From contig UQRY01000003.1 of NCBI GenBank assembly GCA_900543675.1, positions 16,626-80,625 of the forward strand: a stretch of 64,000 bases of DNA, read 5' to 3'. Shown in pieces: positions 17,137 through 26,238 of this stretch. Position numbers and translations under genes: made by a program. The notes below the pieces were generated by a model, which was given only the letters and a program-made list of their open reading frames with translations, had not been told where the DNA came from and searched no databases. The stretch is from an uncultured Mycoplasmatota bacterium (GTDB lineage: Bacteria; Bacillota_I; Bacilli_A; RF39; UBA660). The stretch's first letter is position 1; each line of letters opens with the position of its first letter.

Positions 17137-18633
17137 ATGAAGCGTTTTTGTTCTTATCATCCTGCCAAATGGGAAGCTTTTGCCTTTTTAATGATTCCTG
17201 TTTTAGTAGGTATTTTGACTGCTACTTGTTTTGGTAATGATATTTGGTTTTTAGTTCGCACAGGAGAGGAGATTCTTGTGAATGGATTTCCTCATGTTGA
17301 TTTTCTAACTTTTCATGAAAATTTAACTTTAGTAGTTCAACAGTGGTTAATTGATGTTTTATTCTTTTTTGTTTATGATATTGGTGGTAAAAATGGACTT
17401 TATTTGCTTACTCTTTTCGTGAATATTTATCTTGTTTTTATCACTTATCATTTATTGATGCTAGTTACAGATAAGAAAAGGAATTTATCCATTTTATTTA
17501 CTTGTGTAATTACTTCTATTCTTGCTTTCTTTTTCTTATCTCCAAGACCACAAATTTTTTCTTTTGCTATTTTACTTACGGAATTATATGTACTAGAACA
17601 TTATATGAAAAGGGGAAATATTAAAATTTTATATTTTCTTCCTCTTTTATCTTGGTTTATGATTCAGGTACATGCTTCTTTATGGCCAATGCTATTTTGT
17701 TTTTGGTTACCTTTTTTTCTTGATGCTTTTTCTTTTTCTATAGGCCGACTTTCTTCAGATGCAAAACCAAAGAAACCATTACTGATGGCTTTTCTTTTTA
17801 TGATTTTAGTTGGTTTTATTAATCCTTATGGTGTTGATGCTATATTTTATTTATCTCGTTCTATTAGTAGCAGTAGTCTTTATCATGTCGTTACAGAAAT
17901 GCGAGTTCCTGATATTCATACTTTTGCAGGATTGGTTTCTTATTTTTGTTTATTCGTGGTGTGGATTAGTTACTTTATATTTACAAAGTCAAAAATTAAA
18001 ATTCGTCATTTCTTGTTGTTGTTAGGAACAACTTATCTTACTATTTCTTCATGGCGAGGTTTGGCTTTTTTCTTGATTGCTGCTATTTATCCGTTAGCTT
18101 ACTATTTTCGCTCGTATTTTTATCGAGTGCGAGATATTCCTTTTACAAAACGTCAATTTATTCCTTTGACTGTAGCTATTTTTTTCTTAGGGGTAGTGCC
18201 ACTCAGTTTGATTTTATTTTCTGATGGCGTTTTCATGAATAGTTCTACGCAAGAAGGAATCGATTATTTATTGGAAAATGAAAAAGCCGATGAGGTTCGC
18301 TTATATTGTGGTTATGGTGAATGTACATATGCAGAATATAGAGGGGTGAAGTCATACATAGATAGTCGGGCGGAAGTGTTTATTAAAGAGAATAATCAAC
18401 AAGCAGATATTTTAGATGAAATGTTTTATCTACAAAATCATGCGTTAGATTATCATGAGTTTTTAGAAAAGTATCAATTTACTCATTTATTGGTTACAGA
18501 AGATGATTATTTATATCAATTATTGTTACATGATTCTGATTATGAAGTCTTTTTTTCAGGAGTTGAATCTAAGACAACTCACAGTTTACAAGAGAAAAAT
18601 TTGCGCCATTATATTATTTTTAAGAAACGGTAA
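17137..18633 (+). CDS. Polytopic membrane protein, GT-C glycosyltransferase-like
   Basis: A 498-residue protein with about ten membrane segments and a soluble C-terminal part of some 115 residues. After the first membrane segment it has Asn-Asp-Ile-Trp-Phe, then Arg-Thr-Gly-Glu-Glu-Ile-Leu, Gly-Phe-Pro and Gln-Gln-Trp-Leu. This pattern (Asp-x-Trp, Gly-x-x-Ile, Trp-Leu) is that of GT-C-fold glycosyltransferases that use lipid-linked sugars, where the Asp is catalytic. The substrate cannot be told. It stands alone with its own promoter between the broken surface protein gene and dusB; a role in decorating surface proteins would be a guess. Confidence 0.6.
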   Translation: MKRFCSYHPAKWEAFAFLMIPVLVGILTATCFGNDIWFLVRTGEEILVNGFPHVDFLTFHENLTLVVQQWLIDVLFFFVYDIGGKNGLYLLTLFVNIYLVFITYHLLMLVTDKKRNLSILFTCVITSILAFFFLSPRPQIFSFAILLTELYVLEHYMKRGNIKILYFLPLLSWFMIQVHASLWPMLFCFWLPFFLDAFSFSIGRLSSDAKPKKPLLMAFLFMILVGFINPYGVDAIFYLSRSISSSSLYHVVTEMRVPDIHTFAGLVSYFCLFVVWISYFIFTKSKIKIRHFLLLLGTTYLTISSWRGLAFFLIAAIYPLAYYFRSYFYRVRDIPFTKRQFIPLTVAIFFLGVVPLSLILFSDGVFMNSSTQEGIDYLLENEKADEVRLYCGYGECTYAEYRGVKSYIDSRAEVFIKENNQQADILDEMFYLQNHALDYHEFLEKYQFTHLLVTEDDYLYQLLLHDSDYEVFFSGVESKTTHSLQEKNLRHYIIFKKR

Positions 18634-18650
18634 TCGTTTTCTTTTTTTTG
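18622..18650 (+). terminator. Terminator of the GT-C-like gene
   Basis: An AGAAACG/CGTTTTC stem around the stop codon, then eight T. Confidence 0.6.
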
Positions 18651-18692
18651 GTTTTGTGTTATCATTATCTATTATGAATTTGAGGGATTAGT

Positions 18693-19679
18693 ATGTGGAA
18701 AATTGGAAATGTAGAAATTAAACATCAAACTGTCTTAGCGCCGATGGCTGGAATTGGGAATTCTAGTTTTCGAAAGATCATTAAAGAAATGGGTTGTGGT
18801 TTGATCTATGCCGAAATGGTTTCGGATAAAGCCCTTTTTTATAAAAATCAAAAGACAGTTGATATGCTTTATATGGAAGAAGAAGAACGTCCTATTGTTC
18901 AACAAATTTTTGGTAGTGACAAGGATTCTTTTGTAGCTGCTGCTCAGTTTATTGAACGGAATATGCATCCAGATATTATCGATATTAATATGGGGTGTCC
19001 AGTTCCCAAAGTAGCGGTTCGTGCCCAAGCTGGTAGTGCGCTTTTAAAAAATCCAGAGAAAATTAGAGAGATCGTTACTGCGGTTGTTGAAGCTGTTCAA
19101 GTTCCAGTAACGGTAAAAATTAGAAGTGGATGGGATCATGAACATATTAATGCGGTAGAAGTGGCTAAAATTTGTGAAGAAGCGGGAGCTAGTGCGATTT
19201 GTGTCCATCCTAGAACGAGAAGTCAGGGGTATAGTGGAAAAGCTGACTGGCAGATTATTAAACAAGTTAAAGAAGCTGTATCTATACCGGTTATTGGTAA
19301 TGGCGATATTGTTGATATTTATAGCGCGAAGAGGATGCTTGATGAAACTGGCTGTGATGCGATTATGATTGGCCGTGGTGTATTGGGTAATCCATGGTTA
19401 ATTAAAGAGATCAACGCTTATTTAGAAGAAGGAAAAATTCTTCCACCACCAACGCCACTGATGCGTATTGATATGTGCTTACATCATTTAGAGAATTTAT
19501 ATCAGTTAAAGAATGAAAAATTGGCAGTTTTGGAAATTAGAAATCATGTTGCTTGGTATTTAAAGGGACTTAAAAATTCTAATGAAATTAAGAATAAAAT
19601 ATTTCTCTGCCATCATATTTCTGATATAATTAACATATTAAACGATTATAAAAAATATATAGAAAGAAGTGTGGATTAA
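18693..19679 (+). CDS. dusB: tRNA-dihydrouridine synthase DusB
   Basis: FMN enzyme that reduces uridines in tRNA with NADPH. The TIM barrel starts with Ala-Pro-Met-Ala-Gly-Ile-Gly-Asn; the catalytic Cys is in Asn-Met-Gly-Cys-Pro-Val. Phosphate-binding segments Gly-Asn-Gly-Asp-Ile and Ile-Gly-Arg-Gly-Val-Leu-Gly-Asn-Pro are present. The length of 328 is normal. It precedes lysS as in B. subtilis (yacF-lysS), here with an RDD gene between, whose ATG follows its stop directly. GGGATTAG precedes the ATG. Confidence 0.95.
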   Translation: MWKIGNVEIKHQTVLAPMAGIGNSSFRKIIKEMGCGLIYAEMVSDKALFYKNQKTVDMLYMEEEERPIVQQIFGSDKDSFVAAAQFIERNMHPDIIDINMGCPVPKVAVRAQAGSALLKNPEKIREIVTAVVEAVQVPVTVKIRSGWDHEHINAVEVAKICEEAGASAICVHPRTRSQGYSGKADWQIIKQVKEAVSIPVIGNGDIVDIYSAKRMLDETGCDAIMIGRGVLGNPWLIKEINAYLEEGKILPPPTPLMRIDMCLHHLENLYQLKNEKLAVLEIRNHVAWYLKGLKNSNEIKNKIFLCHHISDIINILNDYKKYIERSVD

Positions 19680-20411
19680 ATGCCAAAAAAGAAGGAAACT
19701 GTAGAGGGAGAAGTACTAAAGGAAAAAAGAGTAACCAAGAAAAAAGCGGATGCTGATCATCCAAAAGAAGAGAAGACAAAGACTTCACGAGTTAAAGTCG
19801 AAGAAAAGAAAGAATATCGTAAAGCTTATTTCTTCCCTAGATTGATGGCGTATATCATCGACTTTGCTATCGTTACTTTATTGTTAAGTTTCATTTTGAT
19901 GTTTTTTCCAGCTAATGAAAATTACTCTGCGTATTTAGAAGAGTATGAACAGATTCAGATGAATTATTTAGAAGGAAAAACTTCAGCGGATGAGTATATT
20001 AATCAATCAGTAGATGTAGTTCATGACTTAGATTACAGTAATGTAATGACTTCCGTTGTTGGGGTAATTGTATTTATTCTTTACTTTGTTGTCTTCCAGT
20101 TTTATAATAATGGTCAGACTCTTGGCAAAAAATTGATGGGTGTCCGTGTAGTTTCGACTACGGGTGATGACAAAGTATCGATGAACCAGTATGTTCTTAG
20201 ATCTTTGTTAGTGAATTCTTTAGTTTGTAATATCTTACTTATTGGTATGGTATTGTTTATGAGCAGGGATGTCTATTTCTATGCGAAATTTGCTGTTGAA
20301 GGAATTCAAACAATTTTGATTATTGTATCTGCTTTTATGGTAATTTATTCAGCTAGTGGACGCGGACTTCATGATAAAATGGCTGCAACTAGAGTAGTAA
20401 TGGTTGATTAG
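19680..20411 (+). CDS. RDD family membrane protein
   Basis: A 243-residue protein with a charged Lys/Glu-rich start of about 45 residues and then an RDD domain. Marks are Pro-Arg-Leu-Met-Ala-Tyr-Ile-Ile-Asp (Arg and Asp of the first motif), Gly-Gln-Thr-Leu-Gly-Lys-Lys-Leu-Met-Gly and, near the end, Gly-Leu-His-Asp-Lys-Met-Ala. Four membrane segments are likely. Function is unknown; some RDD proteins act in ion transport. It starts at the base after the dusB stop and its end overlaps the region holding the lysS ribosome site, so all three genes form one operon. Confidence 0.88.
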   Translation: MPKKKETVEGEVLKEKRVTKKKADADHPKEEKTKTSRVKVEEKKEYRKAYFFPRLMAYIIDFAIVTLLLSFILMFFPANENYSAYLEEYEQIQMNYLEGKTSADEYINQSVDVVHDLDYSNVMTSVVGVIVFILYFVVFQFYNNGQTLGKKLMGVRVVSTTGDDKVSMNQYVLRSLLVNSLVCNILLIGMVLFMSRDVYFYAKFAVEGIQTILIIVSAFMVIYSASGRGLHDKMAATRVVMVD

Positions 20412-20421
20412 GAGGTTATTT

Positions 20422-21903
20422 ATGAGAGAATTTTCAGAACAAGAATTGGTACGACGTGGTAAGTTAGATAGTATTCGTGAATACTGTAATCCTTATCCAG
20501 AACGTTATGTACTTACTCATTCATTAAAAGAAGCATCTAATTTGGAAGATGGTGTTAATCAAGTTCGAGTTGCCGGACGTATTGTTTTCTTACGTAAAAT
20601 GGGTAAGATGAGTTTTATTAAATTACGTGATATCGAAGGGGATTTACAGCTTTCTATTAAGATCGATTTAGTCGGTGAAAAAGCATATGAGTTCTTTAAG
20701 AGTAATATTGACCTTGGTGATTTTATTGGTGCTGAAGGAGAGATTTTTACAACGCATACTGGTGAAAAGACTTTACGTGTTCAATCTTTTCAATTTTTAG
20801 GAAAAGCTTTGCGACCACTACCAGAAAAATTTCATGGTTTAACGGATCAAGAAGCATGTTATCGTCAGCGCTATGTTGATTTAATTATGAATCAAGATAC
20901 TAGAGAACGTTTTTTACTTCGTATTCGTTTTATCCGTGAATTACGTCATTATTTAGATGATTTAGGATACTATGAGATTGAAACTCCTATTTTGAATAAT
21001 AAAGCGAGTGGAGCAGCAGCTAAGCCTTTTGTTTCTCATCATAACGCTTTAGATATGGATGTTTATTTAAGAATTGCTCCAGAAACTTACTTAAAAAGAG
21101 CAGTAGTTGGTGGTATTCCTAAGGTATATGAAATTGCTAGATGCTTCCGTAATGAAGGAATGGATGCGACTCATCTACAGGACTTTACGATGGTAGAAGG
21201 ATATCAAGCTTATTTTAATTACGAGGATAACATGAAGTTTATCCAACATATGTTACAGACAATTATTGAAAAATTATTTGGTACTTTGACGATTCCATTT
21301 GGGGATAGAGAGATTGACTTCAGCGGAGATTGGCCTCGTGTCACTTTCCGTGAATTAATTCTTAAACATTCTGATATTGATATCGAAGTAGATAATACGA
21401 AAGAAAAATTATTAGCTAGAATTTTAGAAAAGAAAATTGAACTAGAAAGTGAAACCCCATTAGAGAATTTAGGTTTTGGTAATTTAGTTGATGTTTTATA
21501 TAAGAAAGTTGCTCGTCCATTTATGATCGAACCAGTTTATTTAACTGAACATCCAACAAGTTTATCGCCACTTGCTAGAAGTAATGATGAACGTAAAGAG
21601 ATTAGTGATCGTTTCCAATTAGTTATTAATGGAGCAGAAATTGTCAATGGATATTCAGAGTTGGTTGATCCAATTGAACAAGAAAAGAGATTATTAGAAC
21701 AGGCAAGTTTAAAAGCAGCAGGGGATAGTGAGGCTATGCCAATGGATTACGATTATATTCGTGCTATGGAATATGGTATGCCACCAATTTCTGGTTGGGG
21801 AATGGGGGTTGACCGTATTGTTCAACTCTTGACTGGTGTTGATAATATTCGTGATGTTGTCATGTTCCCATTGATGAGGCCATTAGATGAAGACAAAGAT
21901 TAA
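20422..21903 (+). CDS. lysS: Lysyl-tRNA synthetase, class II
   Basis: Charges tRNA(Lys). The N-terminal OB-fold binds the anticodon. The class II core shows motif 2 (Arg-Cys-Phe-Arg-Asn-Glu-Gly, Glu-Gly-Tyr) and motif 3 (Gly-Met-Gly-Val-Asp-Arg). The full length is 493 residues. ATG 20422 follows TAGGAGGTT, which overlaps the RDD stop; a TTG at 20404 is too early. No T-box element is seen before the operon. Confidence 0.97.
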   Translation: MREFSEQELVRRGKLDSIREYCNPYPERYVLTHSLKEASNLEDGVNQVRVAGRIVFLRKMGKMSFIKLRDIEGDLQLSIKIDLVGEKAYEFFKSNIDLGDFIGAEGEIFTTHTGEKTLRVQSFQFLGKALRPLPEKFHGLTDQEACYRQRYVDLIMNQDTRERFLLRIRFIRELRHYLDDLGYYEIETPILNNKASGAAAKPFVSHHNALDMDVYLRIAPETYLKRAVVGGIPKVYEIARCFRNEGMDATHLQDFTMVEGYQAYFNYEDNMKFIQHMLQTIIEKLFGTLTIPFGDREIDFSGDWPRVTFRELILKHSDIDIEVDNTKEKLLARILEKKIELESETPLENLGFGNLVDVLYKKVARPFMIEPVYLTEHPTSLSPLARSNDERKEISDRFQLVINGAEIVNGYSELVDPIEQEKRLLEQASLKAAGDSEAMPMDYDYIRAMEYGMPPISGWGMGVDRIVQLLTGVDNIRDVVMFPLMRPLDEDKD

Positions 21904-21905
21904 AT

Positions 21906-21940
21906 AGATACTCTATTCACTTGAGTATCTTCTTTTTTTT
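21906..21940 (+). terminator. lysS terminator
   Basis: AGATACTC and GAGTATCT form a perfect eight-pair stem, followed by TCTTTTTTTT. Confidence 0.92.
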
Positions 21941-22018
21941 GCTGAAAAGACTGGTTTTTTGAGGTAAAACGATTGTATTTTGTGCCAAATTATGTATAAT
22001 GAAATAGGGAGGGTTAAT

Positions 22019-23659
22019 ATGAAAAAGCATAATAGTTTCAAGGTTGTGTTGATTACAATATTCGTAGTAGCACTTTGTACTTGGATTTTTCCTAGTGCGC
22101 AATTTTCTACACAGTTAATCGAGGGCGAAAGAGTTCAAGTTGGTTTATTTGATGTATTTTCGTATCCAATGGTAGCACTTTATTACTTTATGAATATTTT
22201 TGTATTCGTAATTGCATGTGGTGCCTTTTACGGAGTTGCTTATAGAATACCGGCATACAAAAAACTATTAGAAAAGATTACTGCTGGTTTCAAAGGTAGA
22301 GAAAATATTTTCTTAGTTTTGATGATTGTCTTGATTGCCGCTTTAGTTTCTGTAACGGGTATTTCATTTCCAATCGTCTTTATATTCCCATTAGTCATTT
22401 CAATTATTTTAATGATGGGATATAACAAGTTAGTTGCGGCTAGTGTAACAGTTGGTTCTACTATTGTAGGTATAGCTGGTACAACATTAGGTACAACTAC
22501 GGTTGGATATGTAAATTATCTTTTAGGAACAGATACTTTCGATGAAATGATTACGAAAGTGATCATCTTAGTTGTTTTAACTGTTTTATTGGTAGCTAAT
22601 GTTTTACTTTATGCGAAAAAAACAAAACGTGTAGTAGAAGAGAAAAAAGAAGAATTAGCTCATGATGATAAAGTTAAAGAAGTTAAGAAAGAAGAAAGTG
22701 TTAAAGCTGTTTCTTCTAAGAGTGAGACGAAGAAAGAACATGTAGAAGATACTAAGAAAGAAACTACTAAGAAAAAGGATACTACTAAGAGTACGAAAAC
22801 AACAAAAACAAAAACAAAAACTAAAGGACGTAAGTCAAATTCTACTAAAGGTAAAACAAGAGCTGCTTTTGCCAAATCTAGTGATGAGGTAATTCAAGTG
22901 GAAGTAGCTAATGGTAAACCTAAAAAAGTACGTGTTTGGCCATTTGTAATCATTTTTGATCTCATTGTGATTATCTTAGCAATCTGTATGTTTGATTGGG
23001 AAGGATTATTTGGGATTACTTGGTTTACAGATGCAACAGATGCAATTGTTGGTTATGAAGTTGGTGGATTCCCAATTTTCTCTAAATTATTAGGTACTTT
23101 CAATGCATTTGGTTCATGGAGCTTAAATGTTGAAGTTCCAGCTATGATTTTGATTTTCACTTGTATTTTAGCTTTAGTATATCGTGTTAAATGGTCTGAT
23201 TTCATTGACGGTGTAGTAGATGGAGCTAAACGTAGTGCACCAGTTGCGACTGTAATGTTGTTGATTTTCACAGTACTTATTCTTGTAACTTATCATCCAT
23301 TCCAATTAAGCATTACAAAAGTATTACTTGATTTCTCAACAGGATTAAATGTAGTTACGATGTCAATTATTGCGATGTTTTCAAGTTTCTTCAATGCTGA
23401 TCTTACTTATGTCGCACAAAGTACATTACCTTATGTTACATCGGTTATTACGGATAGTTCACTTTATCCATTACTTGCCGTTATCTTCCAATCTATCTAT
23501 GGATTAATGATGTTAATTGCGCCTACTAGTATTATCTTATTAGGTACATTAACTTATTTGGACGTTCCTTATACTCAATGGTTAAAACATATTTGGAAAT
23601 TATTTGTACAGTTCTTAATTGTACTTATCATTATTTTCTTAATTGTACTTGCGGTTTAG
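22019..23659 (+). CDS. YfcC-like secondary transporter with a long charged loop
   Basis: A 546-residue polytopic membrane protein. The first half (Trp-Ile-Phe-Pro-Ser-Ala; Gly-Ala-Phe-Tyr-Gly-Val; Ser-Phe-Pro-Ile-Val-Phe-Ile-Phe-Pro) resembles the YfcC/C4-dicarboxylate group of the ion-transporter superfamily, whose members take up or exchange carboxylates or amino acids. A hydrophilic, Lys/Thr/Glu-rich loop of about 105 residues (200-305) separates the two transporter halves; usual members have a much shorter loop. The second half repeats the fold with Ser-Phe-Phe-Asn-Ala-Asp. The substrate is unknown. ATG 22019 follows GGGAGGG; earlier in-frame starts do not. Confidence 0.7.
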   Translation: MKKHNSFKVVLITIFVVALCTWIFPSAQFSTQLIEGERVQVGLFDVFSYPMVALYYFMNIFVFVIACGAFYGVAYRIPAYKKLLEKITAGFKGRENIFLVLMIVLIAALVSVTGISFPIVFIFPLVISIILMMGYNKLVAASVTVGSTIVGIAGTTLGTTTVGYVNYLLGTDTFDEMITKVIILVVLTVLLVANVLLYAKKTKRVVEEKKEELAHDDKVKEVKKEESVKAVSSKSETKKEHVEDTKKETTKKKDTTKSTKTTKTKTKTKGRKSNSTKGKTRAAFAKSSDEVIQVEVANGKPKKVRVWPFVIIFDLIVIILAICMFDWEGLFGITWFTDATDAIVGYEVGGFPIFSKLLGTFNAFGSWSLNVEVPAMILIFTCILALVYRVKWSDFIDGVVDGAKRSAPVATVMLLIFTVLILVTYHPFQLSITKVLLDFSTGLNVVTMSIIAMFSSFFNADLTYVAQSTLPYVTSVITDSSLYPLLAVIFQSIYGLMMLIAPTSIILLGTLTYLDVPYTQWLKHIWKLFVQFLIVLIIIFLIVLAV

Positions 23660-23699
23660 AAATAAATCGACTTTGACAAAATAAGAATGGTGTAATTTT

Positions 23700-23741
23700 A
23701 AGTAGATGGAATCTTATTTAAGAGGACGTCTACTTTTTTTG
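23700..23741 (+). terminator. Terminator of the YfcC-like gene
   Basis: AAGTAGA at 23700-23706 pairs with TCTACTT at 23729-23735, followed by T. Confidence 0.75.
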
Positions 23742-23808
23742 TGTCCTAGTGTTTAAAAAAATTCTAAATCGTTCATATTATGCATAGAATGATATAGGAG
23801 GAAATGTT

Positions 23809-26112
23809 ATGTTTTCTAGATTTAGTGAAGAAGCACAAAAAGTACTGTTAAATGCAAAGAAGGAAATGCAGGAATTGAAACATCCTTATGTTGGTACTGA
23901 GCATTTGTTGTTGTCTTTGATTTCTATTCAAAAAGATATTGGAAAGAAAATGGCTGAGTATGGGGTAACTTATCAAAAATTCAAAAATAAATTAGTAGAG
24001 GTTGTAGGAGTTGGAACTGAGGATAACTCTTGGTTTTTGTATACTCCATTGTTAAAAAGAGTTTTAGAAACAGCAATTTTAATTAGTAAAGAATCCGTAA
24101 ATGGCGAAGTTGGATGTGATCAATTATTATTTTCTATTTTAGAAGAGGGCGAAGGAATTGCGGTTCGGATTTTAGAAAAATTGAATGTTGATGTAGAAGA
24201 GTTACAAGAAGTATTTTCTTTAAAGTTAACGGCTAAGAAAAAAGGAAATAAAAAGAAGTTAATGGTAGAAGAATATGGATTAGATTTAACGAAAAAAGCA
24301 CTAAATCATGAAATTGATCCTGTCATTGGTCGTGATGATGAATTATTACGTGTGATGGAGATTTTATCGCGTCGAACGAAGAATAATCCATTATTAATTG
24401 GGGATGCTGGTGTGGGTAAGACGGCGATAGTTGAAGCGCTAGCGCAATTAATTGTTTTAAATCAGGTACCAGATAAGCTTAAAAATAAACGATTAATTTC
24501 TGTTTCTATCGCTAGTTTAGTAGCTGGTACTAAATATCGTGGTGAGTTTGAAGAGAGAGTAACGAAGATGCTTAAAGAAATAGAAAATGATGATACGATT
24601 ATTCTTTTTATTGATGAGATTCATACGTTAATGGGAGCAGGTGGAGCTGAGGGCGCAATCGATGCAGCGAATATTTTTAAACCGGCTTTGGCTAGGGGGA
24701 AGCTTCAATTAATTGGTGCGACTACGATCGATGAATATAAGCAATCTATCGAGAAAGATAAGGCAATTGAGCGTAGATTTCAAGTTGTGGTTGTCGAAGA
24801 ACCAAAAACCGATAAAGTTTATGATATCTTATTGAAATTGAAACCATTATATGAGAAGTTTCATCATGTTAAGATTTCCGATGATGGTTTACGCTTTATT
24901 ATTCAATTAACGGATAAATATATGCATGATAGGAGGCAGCCAGATAAAGCGATCGATGTTTTGGATGAGGTTTGTGCTAAGGTTTCTTTAGTTGCGGATA
25001 AAGATAGTAGAGCCTTACATAAATATCAAGAAAAATTAACAGAATTAGTGGATAAAAAGAATAAATATATTCTTCAAGAAGATTTTGAAAAAGCGGGGGC
25101 TTTAAAAACAGAGGAAAAAGAATTATCGTCATCGATTAATACGATTGAGTTAAAACGAATGAAAGCACGAGGAGTAAGACGGGTGAAACTTTCTGATATC
25201 GCGGATGTAGTTAGCGCTAAAGCTAAGGTTCCTATTTATGAGATTCATTCAGCTAGTTTGAAACTTTTAGAACGATTAGAAAAACAGCTTAAACAAAAAA
25301 TTTATGGTCAAAACCAAGCCGTCATGCAGTTAGTTAACTTTACAAAGAAAATGCAGTTAGGCTATAAAGAAGGAAATCATCCAACGTCTTTCTTATTTGT
25401 GGGCCCAACAGGAGTAGGAAAAACAATGTTAGCGAAAGAATATAGTCGTCTCTTATTTGGAGAAGATCGATTAATTCGCTTAGATATGAGTGAATATAAA
25501 GAAGCAGGTAGTATTACTAAAATTATTGGTTCTGCTCCAGGCTATGTAGGATATGATGATGGTAAGAATAAGTTAGAGGAAATAAAGAATAAGCCACATG
25601 CTGTTATTTTGGTCGATGAAATCGAGAAAGCCCATCCTAGTGTATTAAATCTATTTTTACAAATTTTAGATGAAGGAAGAATTACTGATGCTAAAGGGAA
25701 TACTGTTCACCTAGAACATAATATTATTATCATGACTTCCAATATCGGTTTTTCTACTCATGATTTAGGATTTGTTTCTACCAATACAATAGAGTCAAAA
25801 TTACAAGACTTTTTATCTTTAGAATTATTAAATCGAATCGATCAGATTATTGAGTTTAATCGTTTATCTCATGAGGCAATCAAACAGGTAGTTTTGACTC
25901 AAATGCGTGAGTTAAAAGAAAAGTTTAAAGCTCGTGATATTAAAATTCAATTTGCTGATTCTTTAGCAGAAGATATTATAGGGGCCTGTGATTATGAAAA
26001 ATTTGGGGCTAGACGAGTAAGTAAGATTATTGAAGATAAAGTGGATAATTATATTATCGATCAAGTATTGTTGGGAATGAATTCTATCAAAGTTGAGGAG
26101 ATCAGTTTGTAG
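23809..26112 (+). CDS. clpC: ClpC ATPase of the Clp protease
   Basis: Hsp100 unfoldase that feeds ClpP. The N-terminal Clp repeat domain comes first. AAA1 has Walker A at about 198-205 (Gly-Asp-Ala-Gly-Val-Gly-Lys-Thr). The middle part carries a UVR-like segment (Asp-Phe-Glu-Lys-Ala-Gly) typical for ClpC. AAA2 has Walker A at 532-539. Leu-Gly-Phe after the Thr-Ser-Asn-Ile-Gly segment could be the ClpP-binding loop. The length of 767 is a little short. Bacillus has ctsR-mcsA-mcsB in front; here none of these and no CtsR heptad repeat or CIRCE element is present, so regulation must differ. ATAGGAGG precedes the ATG. Confidence 0.93.
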   Translation: MFSRFSEEAQKVLLNAKKEMQELKHPYVGTEHLLLSLISIQKDIGKKMAEYGVTYQKFKNKLVEVVGVGTEDNSWFLYTPLLKRVLETAILISKESVNGEVGCDQLLFSILEEGEGIAVRILEKLNVDVEELQEVFSLKLTAKKKGNKKKLMVEEYGLDLTKKALNHEIDPVIGRDDELLRVMEILSRRTKNNPLLIGDAGVGKTAIVEALAQLIVLNQVPDKLKNKRLISVSIASLVAGTKYRGEFEERVTKMLKEIENDDTIILFIDEIHTLMGAGGAEGAIDAANIFKPALARGKLQLIGATTIDEYKQSIEKDKAIERRFQVVVVEEPKTDKVYDILLKLKPLYEKFHHVKISDDGLRFIIQLTDKYMHDRRQPDKAIDVLDEVCAKVSLVADKDSRALHKYQEKLTELVDKKNKYILQEDFEKAGALKTEEKELSSSINTIELKRMKARGVRRVKLSDIADVVSAKAKVPIYEIHSASLKLLERLEKQLKQKIYGQNQAVMQLVNFTKKMQLGYKEGNHPTSFLFVGPTGVGKTMLAKEYSRLLFGEDRLIRLDMSEYKEAGSITKIIGSAPGYVGYDDGKNKLEEIKNKPHAVILVDEIEKAHPSVLNLFLQILDEGRITDAKGNTVHLEHNIIIMTSNIGFSTHDLGFVSTNTIESKLQDFLSLELLNRIDQIIEFNRLSHEAIKQVVLTQMRELKEKFKARDIKIQFADSLAEDIIGACDYEKFGARRVSKIIEDKVDNYIIDQVLLGMNSIKVEEISL

Positions 26113-26130
26113 AAGCGGATCTTCTTTTTT
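26096..26130 (+). terminator. clpC terminator
   Basis: GAGGAGATC pairs with GATCTTCTT (two G-T pairs) over the stop codon, followed by TTTT. Confidence 0.55.
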
Positions 26131-26238
26131 GACGGTTTCTTTCTCATAAAAACCATGATATAATGGTTTAAACACGGAAAAAAGTATCTACCATAATTAT
26201 TCCGTAATTTTGTAATATAATGAAAAAGGTGATTGATT

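Noticed and set aside
23742..23808. CIRCE or CtsR operator before clpC
   Set aside because: Neither the long inverted CIRCE repeat nor the tandem CtsR heptads are present.
26113..26238. T-box leader before cysS
   Set aside because: The interval is only about 125 bases and lacks the conserved T-box sequence and a leader terminator.
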